A DNA stretch of 50,441 nucleotides, from NCBI RefSeq assembly GCF_004348345.1, contig NZ_SMJZ01000038.1:1-50441 (forward strand), in the 5' to 3' direction. Below are positions 17,769 to 25,341 of this stretch, piece by piece. Every line of letters starts with the position of its first letter. Position 1 is the first letter of the stretch. This DNA is from Nonomuraea longispora (GTDB taxonomy: Bacteria; Actinomycetota; Actinomycetes; Streptosporangiales; Streptosporangiaceae). The translations under genes and the position numbers were made by a program. Below the pieces are notes generated by a model. The model made no database searches and was not told where the DNA came from. It saw only the letters and a program-made list of their open reading frames with translations.

Positions 17769-18403
17769 AGCCGCGTCCCGGTGCCGGCGAGCGCGGCGGC
17801 GTAGCGGGAGCGCGGAGCCAGCGCCGCCACCTCGATCGCGTCCGCCATGGTGTCCACGTCGGTCAGGCACGGCAACGACGCGACGCTCAGCCCCGCCTCC
17901 TCCATCCGCCGCCGCTGGAACTCTCCGGTGCCCGGTTCCGACATGGGCACCCCGAGCAGCAGCGCGGGGTCGGGCTCGCGCAGCCCGAGCAGCCAGAAAC
18001 CGCCGTCGTTCGCGGGACCGAACACCGCGTCGCGCCCGTCGAGCAGCGCCACGGCGTCGGCCAGCAGGCCAGGGGTGACCTGCGGGGTGTCCATGCCGAT
18101 CAGCACGACGGGCACGGGCAGCAGCGTGTACGCGTCCTCGAAGGCCGCCGCCAGCCGCTCGTCCAGACCGCGACCCCGCTGCGGCAGCACGGTGAACCCG
18201 GCGGGCAGCCACGCGCCGGGGGCGCCGTCGAGCACCAGCACCCGGCGGACGACCGGCACCCGGGCGACCGTCCGCAGCGTGTCCTCCAACGCGGCGCCGG
18301 CCACGGCGGCCGCCTCCTCCGGGGTGAGCGGCGGGACCAGCCGGGTCTTGACCTTCCCCGGCACGGGCTCCTTGGCGATCACCACGATCTGGGTCCGGTT
18401 CAC
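17765..18403 (-). CDS. DUF2064 / TIGR04282-type nucleotidyl- or glycosyltransferase-like protein
   Basis: A 212-residue GT-A-fold protein. The start is typical (VVIAKEPVPGKVKTRLVPPLTPEEAA); VLIGMDTPQVTPGLLADAVALL provides the aspartate motif, and GPANDGGFWLLGL and TDVDTMADAIEV close the domain. The family resembles CofC/MobA nucleotidyltransferases and is named for arsenosugar biosynthesis, but most actinobacterial members are of unknown function. GTG at 18403 overlaps the GT2 stop as GTGA, and its own stop overlaps the epimerase start, so the three proteins are made together. It may charge or transfer the sugar that the epimerase makes. Confidence 0.88.
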   Translation of the reverse strand: MNRTQIVVIAKEPVPGKVKTRLVPPLTPEEAAAVAGAALEDTLRTVARVPVVRRVLVLDGAPGAWLPAGFTVLPQRGRGLDERLAAAFEDAYTLLPVPVVLIGMDTPQVTPGLLADAVALLDGRDAVFGPANDGGFWLLGLREPDPALLLGVPMSEPGTGEFQRRRMEEAGLSVASLPCLTDVDTMADAIEVAALAPRSRYAAALAGTGTRL

Positions 18404-19077
18404 GTGCTCACGTCCTGGGTCCCGTCCTCGCGGGCCATGACCCGCCGCATGTCGTGGACGGCCCGCAGCGTGCCGCGTACCGTACCGGTCACCTTCGAGC
18501 GGCCGTCGCGGGGCAGGTAGTCGACGTCGACCTCGGCGATGCGCCAGCGCGCCGCCGCGGCGCGCAGGACCATCTCCAGCGGGTAGCCGAAGCGTCGGTC
18601 GACGATCCCCAGCCGGAGCAGCGCGACCCGCCGGCAGGCCCGCATCGGCCCAAGGTCGCGCAGCCGGGCACCGGTACGCCGCCGCAACCGCCTGGCCAGC
18701 ACGGCGTTGCCGAGCCGGGCATGCGCCGGCCACGACGCGCCCGGCCGGCGGACCCGGCGGCCCAGCACGAGATCGGCCTCGCCGGCCATGACGGGGCGGC
18801 TCACCCGGGGCAACTGCTCGGGGTCCAGCGACGCGTCCGCGTCCATGAAGCACACGACGTCCGAGGTCGCGGCGGCCAGCCCGGCATGGCAGGCGGCGCC
18901 GAACCCGGTCCGCGGCTCGCTCACCACCGTCGCGCCGAGCTCGGCGGCGATCTTCGCGGAACCGTCGGCCGAGCCGTTGTCGACCACGATCGGATGGAAA
19001 CCGTGCGGCATCCGCCCGAGCACCCACGGGAGGGCCGCCGCCTCGTTCAGGCACGGCAGCACCACGTCGATTCTCAT
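18400..19077 (-). CDS. Family 2 glycosyltransferase (DPM1/polyprenyl-phosphate type)
   Basis: A 225-residue GT-A glycosyltransferase without membrane segments. DVVLPCLNEAAALPWVLGRM, VVDNGSADGSAKIAAELGA, the acidic VVCFMDADASLDPEQL motif (about 90-105) and the C-terminal EVDVDYLPRDGRSKVTGTVRGTLRAVHDM are those of the dolichol-phosphate-mannose-synthase-like group. It likely transfers a nucleotide sugar to a lipid phosphate or small acceptor. It is the first gene of a GT2-DUF2064-epimerase operon joined by two GTGA overlaps. The leader upstream (19078-19183) holds ACCCT-N5-AGGGT, a possible operator, but no clear promoter. Confidence 0.9.
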   Translation of the reverse strand: MRIDVVLPCLNEAAALPWVLGRMPHGFHPIVVDNGSADGSAKIAAELGATVVSEPRTGFGAACHAGLAAATSDVVCFMDADASLDPEQLPRVSRPVMAGEADLVLGRRVRRPGASWPAHARLGNAVLARRLRRRTGARLRDLGPMRACRRVALLRLGIVDRRFGYPLEMVLRAAAARWRIAEVDVDYLPRDGRSKVTGTVRGTLRAVHDMRRVMAREDGTQDVST

Positions 19078-19182
19078 GCCAACGACGCTACGGCGATGCC
19101 CCGGTTCGCACCCTTGCGCAGGGTCCCGCCTTTCCGAGAAATGACCAGCTCAGAGCCGTCAGGAGAACTCGACGACGCCCAC

Positions 19183-19203
19183 CCCGCCCCCGCGGGCGGC
19201 GGG
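19183..19203 (-). terminator. GC-rich hairpin after the sigma factor gene
   Basis: A 6-bp stem, CCCGCC (19183-19188) with GGCGGG (19198-19203), and a 9-nt GC loop, 21 nt past the stop of the ECF gene. It is a plausible factor-independent terminator without a T tract; moderate to low confidence. Confidence 0.4.
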
Positions 19204-19223
19204 TGTGCCCGGACCACCGACCG

Positions 19224-20120
19224 TCAGCCCCGTGGCCAGGTCAGCGTGAGCCGTGCGACACGGTCCGGGTCGGACAGGATGTCGATCGCCGCGATCCTGC
19301 CCTCCGCGATGGTGAAGCCGAGGACCGAGCGCGGCCGGCCGTCCTCGCTGCTGATCAGCCCGGCCGCCCCGTTCACCAGTACGGGCTCCAGCGTGCGGGT
19401 GGTCGTGAAGCGCTGGAAGTCCGGGGCCCTCCCGGCCACGGCCGCCGCGCCGCTGATCGTCCACGAGCCGCCCTCGGCGAAGGCGCCCGCGTCGATGCGC
19501 AGGACGACGTCGGGGTCGAGGACGGTGAGCAGCGCGGCGAAGTCCCCGTCGCGAGCGGCCGACAGGAAGGCGTCGACCACCCGGCGCTGGCGTGCGGGGT
19601 CGGGGTCGGGTGAGGGGATGGTTCCCCGTACGCGCTGCCTGGCCCGGCTGGCGAGTTTCCTGGCCGTGTCGGGGGAGCGGTTCACGACCGTGGCGATCTG
19701 CTCGTACGGCACCGCGAACATGTCGTGCAGCACGAAGGCCAGCCGTTCGGCGGGACGCAGCGAGTCCAGCACGACGAGCAGCGCCAGGCCGACGGCGTCG
19801 GCGGTCAGCGCCTCCCGCTCGGGGTCGCCGCCGTCCTCCGGGCTGACGACCGGATCGGGCAGCCGCTGCTCCAGCGGCGCCTCGCGCCGCGCGGCGCGGG
19901 CGCGCAGCATGTCCAGGCAGACCCGGCCGACCACGGTGGTGAGCCAGCCTCCCAGGTTGCCGATCGCGCCGGAGTCCGTACGGCTGAGCCGCAGCCACGC
20001 CTCCTGCACCGCGTCGTCGGCCTCGGTGAGTGAGCCGAGCATCCGGTACGCCACCGCCTTCATATGGTCGCGGTGTTCGGCGAATCGTCCGGCCAGGAAC
20101 TCGTCAGCGTCCACGATCAC
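19224..20120 (-). CDS. ECF RNA polymerase sigma factor with C-terminal SnoaL-like domain (ECF41/SigJ type)
   Basis: A 298-residue protein. Region 2 is at about 8-75 (DHMKAVAYRMLGSLTEADDAVQEAWLRLSR), region 4 at about 115-170 (SLRPAERLAFVLHDMFAVPYEQIATVVNRSPDTARKLASRARQRV). A SnoaL-like extension of about 110 residues follows, ending SDPDRVARLTLTW. In ECF41 factors this extension carries a conserved NPDKL-like motif and controls activity in place of an anti-sigma factor; here the counterpart reads DPDRV. GTG at 20120 is preceded by GAAGGA. It is divergent from a small ABM-domain gene, its probable target, since ECF41 factors usually control the neighbouring gene. I could not find a convincing ECF41 promoter motif in the 107-nt gap. 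Confidence 0.92.
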   Translation of the reverse strand: MIVDADEFLAGRFAEHRDHMKAVAYRMLGSLTEADDAVQEAWLRLSRTDSGAIGNLGGWLTTVVGRVCLDMLRARAARREAPLEQRLPDPVVSPEDGGDPEREALTADAVGLALLVVLDSLRPAERLAFVLHDMFAVPYEQIATVVNRSPDTARKLASRARQRVRGTIPSPDPDPARQRRVVDAFLSAARDGDFAALLTVLDPDVVLRIDAGAFAEGGSWTISGAAAVAGRAPDFQRFTTTRTLEPVLVNGAAGLISSEDGRPRSVLGFTIAEGRIAAIDILSDPDRVARLTLTWPRG

Positions 20121-20227
20121 ATCATCCTTCGATCAGGGTCTTCTCCCTTCTTGACGGAACGGGACCGGCGAAGGTGACGGATACCGGCAAACCCTAATCT
20201 GTACCCGTACGGAAGGAAGGGAAGCCC

Positions 20228-20530
20228 ATGATCGCCCGCATCTGGCATGGCCGGACCCCGGCCGGGAAGTCCGGCGCCTACCTGGAGCTGATGAGGGAGG
20301 TGGCGCTTCCCGACTACCGGTCGACACCCGGCAACCGGGGCGCGTACGTGCTGCATCGGCTGGAGGGCGAGGTCGCGCACTTCGAGATGCTGACGTTCTG
20401 GGAGTCGGAGGAGGCGATCAGGGCCTTCGCCGGCGACGACGTCACTGTCGCGAAGTATTACGACTTCGACGACGACTTCCTGCTGGAGAAGGCACCCCGG
20501 GCCATCCACCACGACGTGTACGACACGTGA
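20228..20530 (+). CDS. Antibiotic biosynthesis monooxygenase (ABM)-domain protein
   Basis: A 100-residue alpha+beta-barrel protein: MIARIWHGRTPAGKSGAYLELM at the start, GNRGAYVLHRLEGEVAHFEMLTFWESEEAIRAF in the middle, and a C-terminal FLLEKAPRAIHHDVYD. This matches small ABM/DUF-type dimeric ferredoxin-like proteins, some of which are heme- or quinone-active monooxygenases; the function is not determined. A GGAAGGAAGGG ribosome site lies just before the ATG. It is divergent from the ECF41-like sigma factor and probably in its regulon. Confidence 0.82.
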   Translation: MIARIWHGRTPAGKSGAYLELMREVALPDYRSTPGNRGAYVLHRLEGEVAHFEMLTFWESEEAIRAFAGDDVTVAKYYDFDDDFLLEKAPRAIHHDVYDT

Positions 20531-20697
20531 CCCGGCGTGCGCCGTCACCCTCTCAGGCCGCCTTCGCGGTGGTGATCTCACCCCGGGTGGCGGCCTGGCG
20601 CGGCAACTCCAGCATGGCCCGCTGCCGGGGCGGATGAGCCTGAGCTCGACCAGCAGGGACCTCTGTGCAGGAAGTTTGTCCTGTGGCGCGCACCGCG
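20531..20697. other. Intergenic stretch with inverted repeat and a possible 3' gene scrap
   Basis: AGGCCGCC (20555-20562) and GGCGGCCT (20589-20596) are perfect inverted arms about 26 nt apart, possibly terminating the ABM gene. On the minus strand, 20615-20553 reads a 20-residue tail, LELPRQAATRGEITTAKAA, ending in TGA. It looks coding in composition and may be the leftover C-terminus of a deleted gene. I cannot assign it, and there is no full gene in the stretch. Confidence 0.35.
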
Positions 20698-20724
20698 TGC
20701 TCATATGAGCAAATTTCGGCTCAT
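20698..20724. promoter_or_regulatory. Operator of the deoxysugar-type operon
   Basis: TGCTCATATGAGCA (20698-20711) is a perfect 14-bp palindrome, and a third half-site GCTCAT follows at 20719-20724. A weak promoter-like pair (TTGCCG at 20728-20733 and TACCGT at 20752-20757, 18-nt spacer) lies just downstream, before GGAGG and the ATG at 20788. The SorC-type regulator encoded four genes downstream is the likely ligand-responsive binder. Confidence 0.65.
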
Positions 20725-20787
20725 GTGTTGCCGTGAGGTGAACGGGCGACCTACCGTGCGTTACCTACGTCACATACGGAGGTCCCT

Positions 20788-21786
20788 ATGCGCGGATTCC
20801 GGCTGTTCAAAATGCCTGTCCTCCTTCTTTCCACCGTCGCTCTGGCGGCGTGCTCGGTGTCGACCACCCCCGGCGGGTCCACCGCCGACACCGGTCAGGA
20901 GGCCGGCGGCGGCCCGCTCGTCATCGGCTTCAGCCAGGCGACCCAGCAGTCCCCGTTCTACGTGCAACTGCGCGAAGGAGCCGAGGCCGCCGCCAAGAAG
21001 GCCGGCGCCACGCTCTACTTCGCCGACGCGGGCGGGGACGTCACCAAGCAGAACAACGACGTCCAGGACCTCATCACCCGGCAGATCGACGTCCTGCTCA
21101 TCAACCCGGTCGACCCGCAGGGCGTGCAGCCCGGACTCGCCGCCGCCAAGGCGGCAGGGGTGTCCGTGGTGACCGTGGACCGGCCGGTGCCCGAGGGCGC
21201 GGTCTCGCACGTCGGGCGCGACAACAAGGCCATGGGCGAGCTCGTCGGCAAGCGGCTCAGCGAGCAGCTCGGCGCCAAGGGCGGCACCGTCATCGAGATC
21301 AGGGGAGACGCCGGCGGCGCCGTGGCTCGCGACCGCAGCGCCGGCTTCCACCAGGCCGTCAAGGCCAACCCGAAGATCAAGATCGTGGAGGGGCCGTACT
21401 CCGACTACGTACGGTCCAAGGCCGTCACGGCGATGCAGGACCTGCTCCAGGTCAACCCCGGCGTGGCCGCCGTCTACGCGCACAACGACGACATGGCTCT
21501 CGGCGCGCTGAAGGTGCTCAACGAGAGCGGCAAGGGCAAGGTCCTCGTCTCCGGCGTGGACGGGCTCATGGAAGCGGTCAAGGAGATCGCCAAGGGCGGC
21601 CAGTACGTCGCCACGGCACTCAACGACCCCATCTCGCTCGGCTCGAAGGCCGTGGAGACCGTGCTCAAGGTCGGCAAGGGCGAGAAGGTCGAGCCCTCCA
21701 TCGACGCGGGCACCGAGCTGATCGACCAGGACAACGCGGCCCAGTACACCGGGTCCGGAGAGTTCGCCCAGGCGCGCGAGCAGTGA
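20788..21786 (+). CDS. Sugar ABC importer substrate-binding lipoprotein (RbsB type)
   Basis: A 332-residue extracellular lipoprotein. The lipobox LAAC gives Cys22 after a short signal sequence. The type I periplasmic-binding fold is clear from LVIGFSQATQQSPFYVQLREGAEAAAKKAG, DLITRQIDVLLINPVDPQGVQPGLAAAKAAGVSVVTVDR, and the C-terminal HNDDMALGALKVLNESGKGKVLVSGVDG. This class binds pentoses, hexoses, AI-2 or polyols. GGAGG is 5 nt before the ATG. It is the first gene of a nine-gene plus-strand operon under the TGCTCATATGAGCA operator. Confidence 0.93.
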   Translation: MRGFRLFKMPVLLLSTVALAACSVSTTPGGSTADTGQEAGGGPLVIGFSQATQQSPFYVQLREGAEAAAKKAGATLYFADAGGDVTKQNNDVQDLITRQIDVLLINPVDPQGVQPGLAAAKAAGVSVVTVDRPVPEGAVSHVGRDNKAMGELVGKRLSEQLGAKGGTVIEIRGDAGGAVARDRSAGFHQAVKANPKIKIVEGPYSDYVRSKAVTAMQDLLQVNPGVAAVYAHNDDMALGALKVLNESGKGKVLVSGVDGLMEAVKEIAKGGQYVATALNDPISLGSKAVETVLKVGKGEKVEPSIDAGTELIDQDNAAQYTGSGEFAQAREQ

Positions 21787-21815
21787 CCACCGGCGACCAT
21801 CAGGAAGGCGGAAAC

Positions 21816-22862
21816 ATGACCATGCAGGCCGCAGTGCTCCACGCGCCCGGGGACATCCGGGTGGAGCAGGTGCCGGTGCCCGAGCCAGGTCCCGGCGAGG
21901 CGCTCGTCCGCGTCGCCGCCTGCGGGGTGTGCGGATCGGACATCCCGCGCATGTTGTCCGCGGGGGCGTACCACTTCCCGATCATCTGCGGTCACGAGTT
22001 CTCCGGGCACGTGGTCCGGATGGGCGAGCGCCTGGCCGCGACGGGCCGCGTACGCGAGGGCGACCTCGTGACCGTGCCCCCGCTCATCCCCTGCCACGCC
22101 TGTGCTCCCTGCAGCCAGGGCCACTTCAGCCTGTGCCGCAACTACGGCTACTTCGGCAGCCGCAGGGACGGCGCGTACGCCCAGTACGTCACCGTCCCCG
22201 ACGAGAACCTCATGGTGCTGCCTGCCGACCTCGACCCGAGGGCGGCGGCCATGCTGGACCCGGCGGCGATCGCCCTGCACGCCCTGTGGCGCACGAGGAT
22301 GCGCGGCGGCCACCGGGTCGCGGTCGTCGGCGCCGGCCCCATCGGGCTGTTCGCCGTGCAGTGGGCGCGCATCGCCGGCGCCGCCGAGGCGCTCGTGATC
22401 GAGCTGAACGAGCAGAAGGCCGCCATGGCGACGGAGGCGGGCGCCACGCACACCGCCACCAGCGCCGAGGCCGCCGCCGACCTGGTGGGCGAGGGGTACG
22501 ACGTGGTCGTCGAGTCCGCCGGCGTACCCGCCACCATCGACCAGGCCGTGGCGCTGACGGCCAGGCGCGGCGAGGCGGTGTTCATCGGCATCCCGCACGA
22601 GCCGGTGGTGCTGCCCAAGGCCACCTTCGGCTCCTTCCTGCGCCGCGAGGTCACGCTGCACGGCGCCTGGAACTCCTTCTCGGCGCCGTTCCCCGGAGAG
22701 GAGTGGCGGGAGTCGGCCAGGATGCTCGCCTCCGGCGGGCTGGCCTGGAAGTTCATGATCACGCACGAGCTGGGCCTTGACGCGCTGCCCGAGACCATGG
22801 CCGGCCTCGGGGAACGTTCCATCTTCAGCTCCAAGGTGCTCTTCCTGCCGAACGAGGAGTGA
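21816..22862 (+). CDS. Zinc-dependent medium-chain alcohol/polyol dehydrogenase
   Basis: A 348-residue MDR dehydrogenase. The catalytic-zinc ligands are in GVCGSDIPRM and GHEFSGHV, and the structural-zinc lobe has four Cys (CHACAPCSQGHFSLC). NAD binding is shown by VAVVGAGPIGLFAVQWARIAGA. The GYFGSRRDGAYAQYVTVPDENL segment is like galactitol-1-phosphate and sorbitol dehydrogenases, so it may oxidise a polyol or polyol phosphate to a ketose. The ATG at 21816 follows GGAAGGCGG. It lies between the binding protein and the kinase in one operon. Confidence 0.9.
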   Translation: MTMQAAVLHAPGDIRVEQVPVPEPGPGEALVRVAACGVCGSDIPRMLSAGAYHFPIICGHEFSGHVVRMGERLAATGRVREGDLVTVPPLIPCHACAPCSQGHFSLCRNYGYFGSRRDGAYAQYVTVPDENLMVLPADLDPRAAAMLDPAAIALHALWRTRMRGGHRVAVVGAGPIGLFAVQWARIAGAAEALVIELNEQKAAMATEAGATHTATSAEAAADLVGEGYDVVVESAGVPATIDQAVALTARRGEAVFIGIPHEPVVLPKATFGSFLRREVTLHGAWNSFSAPFPGEEWRESARMLASGGLAWKFMITHELGLDALPETMAGLGERSIFSSKVLFLPNEE

Positions 22863-22864
22863 CG

Positions 22865-24379
22865 ATGTCCGCTTTCCTCGCCCTCGACCTCGGCACGGAG
22901 GGCGCTCGCGCGGCGGTCTACACGGCGGACGGCACGCAGGCCGGGACGGGCGACGACACCTACCCGACCAGCTTCCCGCGGCCCGGCTGGGCCGAGCAGG
23001 ACCCGGAGCACTGGTGGCGGGCGAGCGTGCACGCCGCGCGGGCGGCGCTCGCCGAGGCGGGGAACCCGGAGATCGTCGGGGTCGCGGTGGCCACCACGGC
23101 CTCGACGGTGGCCGTGCTCGACGGCGACGGGCGCCCCCTGCGGCCCGCCCTGCTCTGGATGGACGGCCGGGCCGGCGAGGAGTCGGCGCTGACCGCCCGC
23201 AGCGGCCACCCGGTGCTGCGCTACTCCGGTGGCTCGGACGCGGTGGAATGGCTGGTGCCGAAGGCCATGTGGCTGGCCCGCCACGAGCCCGCGATCTACC
23301 GCAGGGCCGCCCGCATCACCGAGGCGGTCGACTACATGGTGTGGCGGCTCACCGGGCGGTGGGCGGGATCGCGGATGAACGCCGTCTGCAAGAGCAACTA
23401 CGACCCGCGCGGCGCGGGATTCCCGAACGACCTGTACGAGCGGCTCGGCGTCGGCGACCTGGCCGCCAAGCTGCCCGACGAGATCGTCCCGGTCGGCGAC
23501 CCGATCGCCCCCGTCGGGGCCGCCGCCCGCGAGGAGCTGGGCATCACCGGCCCCGCCGTCGTCGCGTCCGGCGGCATCGACGCGCACCTGTCGCTGCTGG
23601 CCATCGGCGGCGCTCCCGAAGGCCGGGTGTCGATCGTGTGCGGCACGTCCAACGCGTTTGTCACGGAGATCGCCGAGCCGGTCTTCCCGCCCACCGTGTG
23701 GGGGCCGTACCCGGACGCGCTGCGCACCGGGCGCTGGCTCGTCGAGGGCGGCCAGGTGAGCGCGGGCTCGGTGCTGGCCTGGGCGGGGGAGCGGCTCATG
23801 GGGCGGCCGAGGGCGGAAATCGGCCGGCTCATCAAGGCCGCGTCGGCGCTGCCGCCGGTCGACCACGGCCTGATCGTGCTCGACTACTTCATGGGCAACC
23901 GCACGCCCCTGCGCGACCCGCTGCTGCGCGGGGCGGTGCTCGGGCTGACCCTGGCCAGCTCGCCCGAGCAGGTCTACCGGGCCGCCGTGGAAGGCGTCGC
24001 GTACGGCACGAGGCAGGTCATCGACTCGTTCAGCGAGGGCGGGATCGCCGTGGAGGAGATCTTCCTGTCCGGCGGCATCCGGCACAACGAGTTGTGGCTC
24101 CAGACCACCGCCGACGTGCTCGGCCGGCCGGTCAGCCTGGTCGCGGGCGACAACCTGACGTTGCGCGCCTGCTCGGTGATCGCCTCGGTGGGCGCGGGGC
24201 GGCACGCCTCGCTCGCCGAGGCGGCGGCCGAGTACGCCCCGCGCACCCGCACCATCGAGCCGGTCCCCGCCCACCGGGACGCCTACCGGCAGGGCTACGC
24301 CGACTACCGGGCGGCCACCGAGGCCACGACGCCGCTCGCGCACCGCCTCAACGCGCCGGAACGGAGGCAGGACCCATGA
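22865..24379 (+). CDS. FGGY-family carbohydrate kinase
   Basis: A 504-residue sugar kinase. The N-terminal phosphate-binding motif is LALDLGTEGARAAVYTADG, followed by WAEQDPEHWWRASVHAARAAL, LLWMDGRAGEES and the C-terminal FGGY signature region DYFMGNRTPLRDPLLRGAVLGLTL with AVEGVAYGTRQVIDSF and EEIFLSGGIRHNELWLQ. This pattern is closest to ribulokinase-like members that phosphorylate ketopentoses or tetritols. ATG at 22865 has GAGGAG 6 nt upstream; GTG at 22859 is an alternative. The stop overlaps the regulator start as ATGA. The exact substrate is open, but the downstream aldolase suggests a deoxypentose-type phosphate. Confidence 0.9.
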   Translation: MSAFLALDLGTEGARAAVYTADGTQAGTGDDTYPTSFPRPGWAEQDPEHWWRASVHAARAALAEAGNPEIVGVAVATTASTVAVLDGDGRPLRPALLWMDGRAGEESALTARSGHPVLRYSGGSDAVEWLVPKAMWLARHEPAIYRRAARITEAVDYMVWRLTGRWAGSRMNAVCKSNYDPRGAGFPNDLYERLGVGDLAAKLPDEIVPVGDPIAPVGAAAREELGITGPAVVASGGIDAHLSLLAIGGAPEGRVSIVCGTSNAFVTEIAEPVFPPTVWGPYPDALRTGRWLVEGGQVSAGSVLAWAGERLMGRPRAEIGRLIKAASALPPVDHGLIVLDYFMGNRTPLRDPLLRGAVLGLTLASSPEQVYRAAVEGVAYGTRQVIDSFSEGGIAVEEIFLSGGIRHNELWLQTTADVLGRPVSLVAGDNLTLRACSVIASVGAGRHASLAEAAAEYAPRTRTIEPVPAHRDAYRQGYADYRAATEATTPLAHRLNAPERRQDP

Positions 24380-25341
24380 CCGTCCCTGCCGGCTACGACG
24401 ACCAGCTCTACGAGGTCGCCATCCGCTACTACGAGGGCGGGGAGACCCAGGAGCAGATCGCCAACGCCCTGCACCTGACCCGCTGGAAGGTGGGCAGGAT
24501 GCTGGCCGAGGCCCGCCAGGCCGGGATCGTCCGGATCGAGGTGCTGCACCCGAGGTCCCGGGTGCGAGCCCTGGAACAGTCGCTCAAGGAACGCTGCGGG
24601 TTGCGCGACGCGGTCGTGGTGGCCGGGGGCGACCCGAACGGCGTCGAGCACCTGCGCGACGTGGTCGCGGCGGCGGGGGCCGACCACCTGATGGCGATGC
24701 GGCCCGCGCCCCGGCTGATCGGCGTCTCCTGGGGGCGCACTCTCGACCGGCTGGCCGGCGGGCTCAAGCCCGGATGGGCCGGCGGCGTCAACGTGGTGCA
24801 GATCAACGGCGCGCTCAGCCGGTCACGGCAGCCGACCAGCGCGCACAGCATGGCGAGCATGATCGCCCACCACGGCGGCGGCACCGCCACGCTGCTGCCC
24901 GCCCCGGCGATCCTGGAGCAGCAGAGCACCAGGGCCGTGCTGGAGAGCGACCGGGCCGTCTCCGACGTGCTAGCCCTCGCCACCCGGGCCGACCTGTTCC
25001 TGTTCAGCCCCGGGGGCATGGGCAGCGACTCCGTGCTGGTCGACTCCGGCCAGATCGACGCCGGCCACCTGTCGAGGCTCGCGGAGGCCGGCGCGGTGGG
25101 CGACGTGCTGGGCCGCTTCATCGACCGCGACGGCCGCATCGTGGACCCCGCCCTGGACGGCCGCACCCTCGGCCTGTCGCTGGACGTCCTGCGCGCGTCC
25201 ACCGCCTCGGTCGCGCTGGTCAGCGGCGAGGCCAAGCACGCGGTGTGCCGGGCCGTCGTGGCCAGCCGCCTCTGCGACGTGCTGATCACCGACGACCAGA
25301 GCGCGACGTACCTGCTGGACACGTGGAAGGAGGAGGCATGA
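24376..25341 (+). CDS. SorC/DeoR-type sugar-binding transcriptional regulator
   Basis: A 321-residue regulator. The N-terminal helix-turn-helix is LYEVAIRYYEGGETQEQIANALHLTRWKVGRMLAEARQAGIVRIEV (about 10-58). The large C-terminal sugar-phosphate-binding domain has GVSWGRTLDRLAGGL, VVQINGALSRS and FSPGGMGSDSVLVDSGQI, and ends near VCRAVVASRLCDVLITDDQSATYLL. SorC proteins bind phosphorylated sugars, and B. subtilis DeoR of this family binds deoxyribose-5-phosphate, which fits the DeoC-like gene downstream. It is coupled by ATGA overlaps to the kinase and to the ATPase. It probably represses or activates this operon through the palindrome at 20698. Confidence 0.93.
   Translation: MTVPAGYDDQLYEVAIRYYEGGETQEQIANALHLTRWKVGRMLAEARQAGIVRIEVLHPRSRVRALEQSLKERCGLRDAVVVAGGDPNGVEHLRDVVAAAGADHLMAMRPAPRLIGVSWGRTLDRLAGGLKPGWAGGVNVVQINGALSRSRQPTSAHSMASMIAHHGGGTATLLPAPAILEQQSTRAVLESDRAVSDVLALATRADLFLFSPGGMGSDSVLVDSGQIDAGHLSRLAEAGAVGDVLGRFIDRDGRIVDPALDGRTLGLSLDVLRASTASVALVSGEAKHAVCRAVVASRLCDVLITDDQSATYLLDTWKEEA

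Noticed and set aside
20117..20704. A 195-residue minus-strand frame covering the ABM gene and operator
   Set aside because: It is antisense to the clearly conserved ABM protein and reads through the operator; no family resemblance. Only the 20-residue scrap in another frame looked coding.
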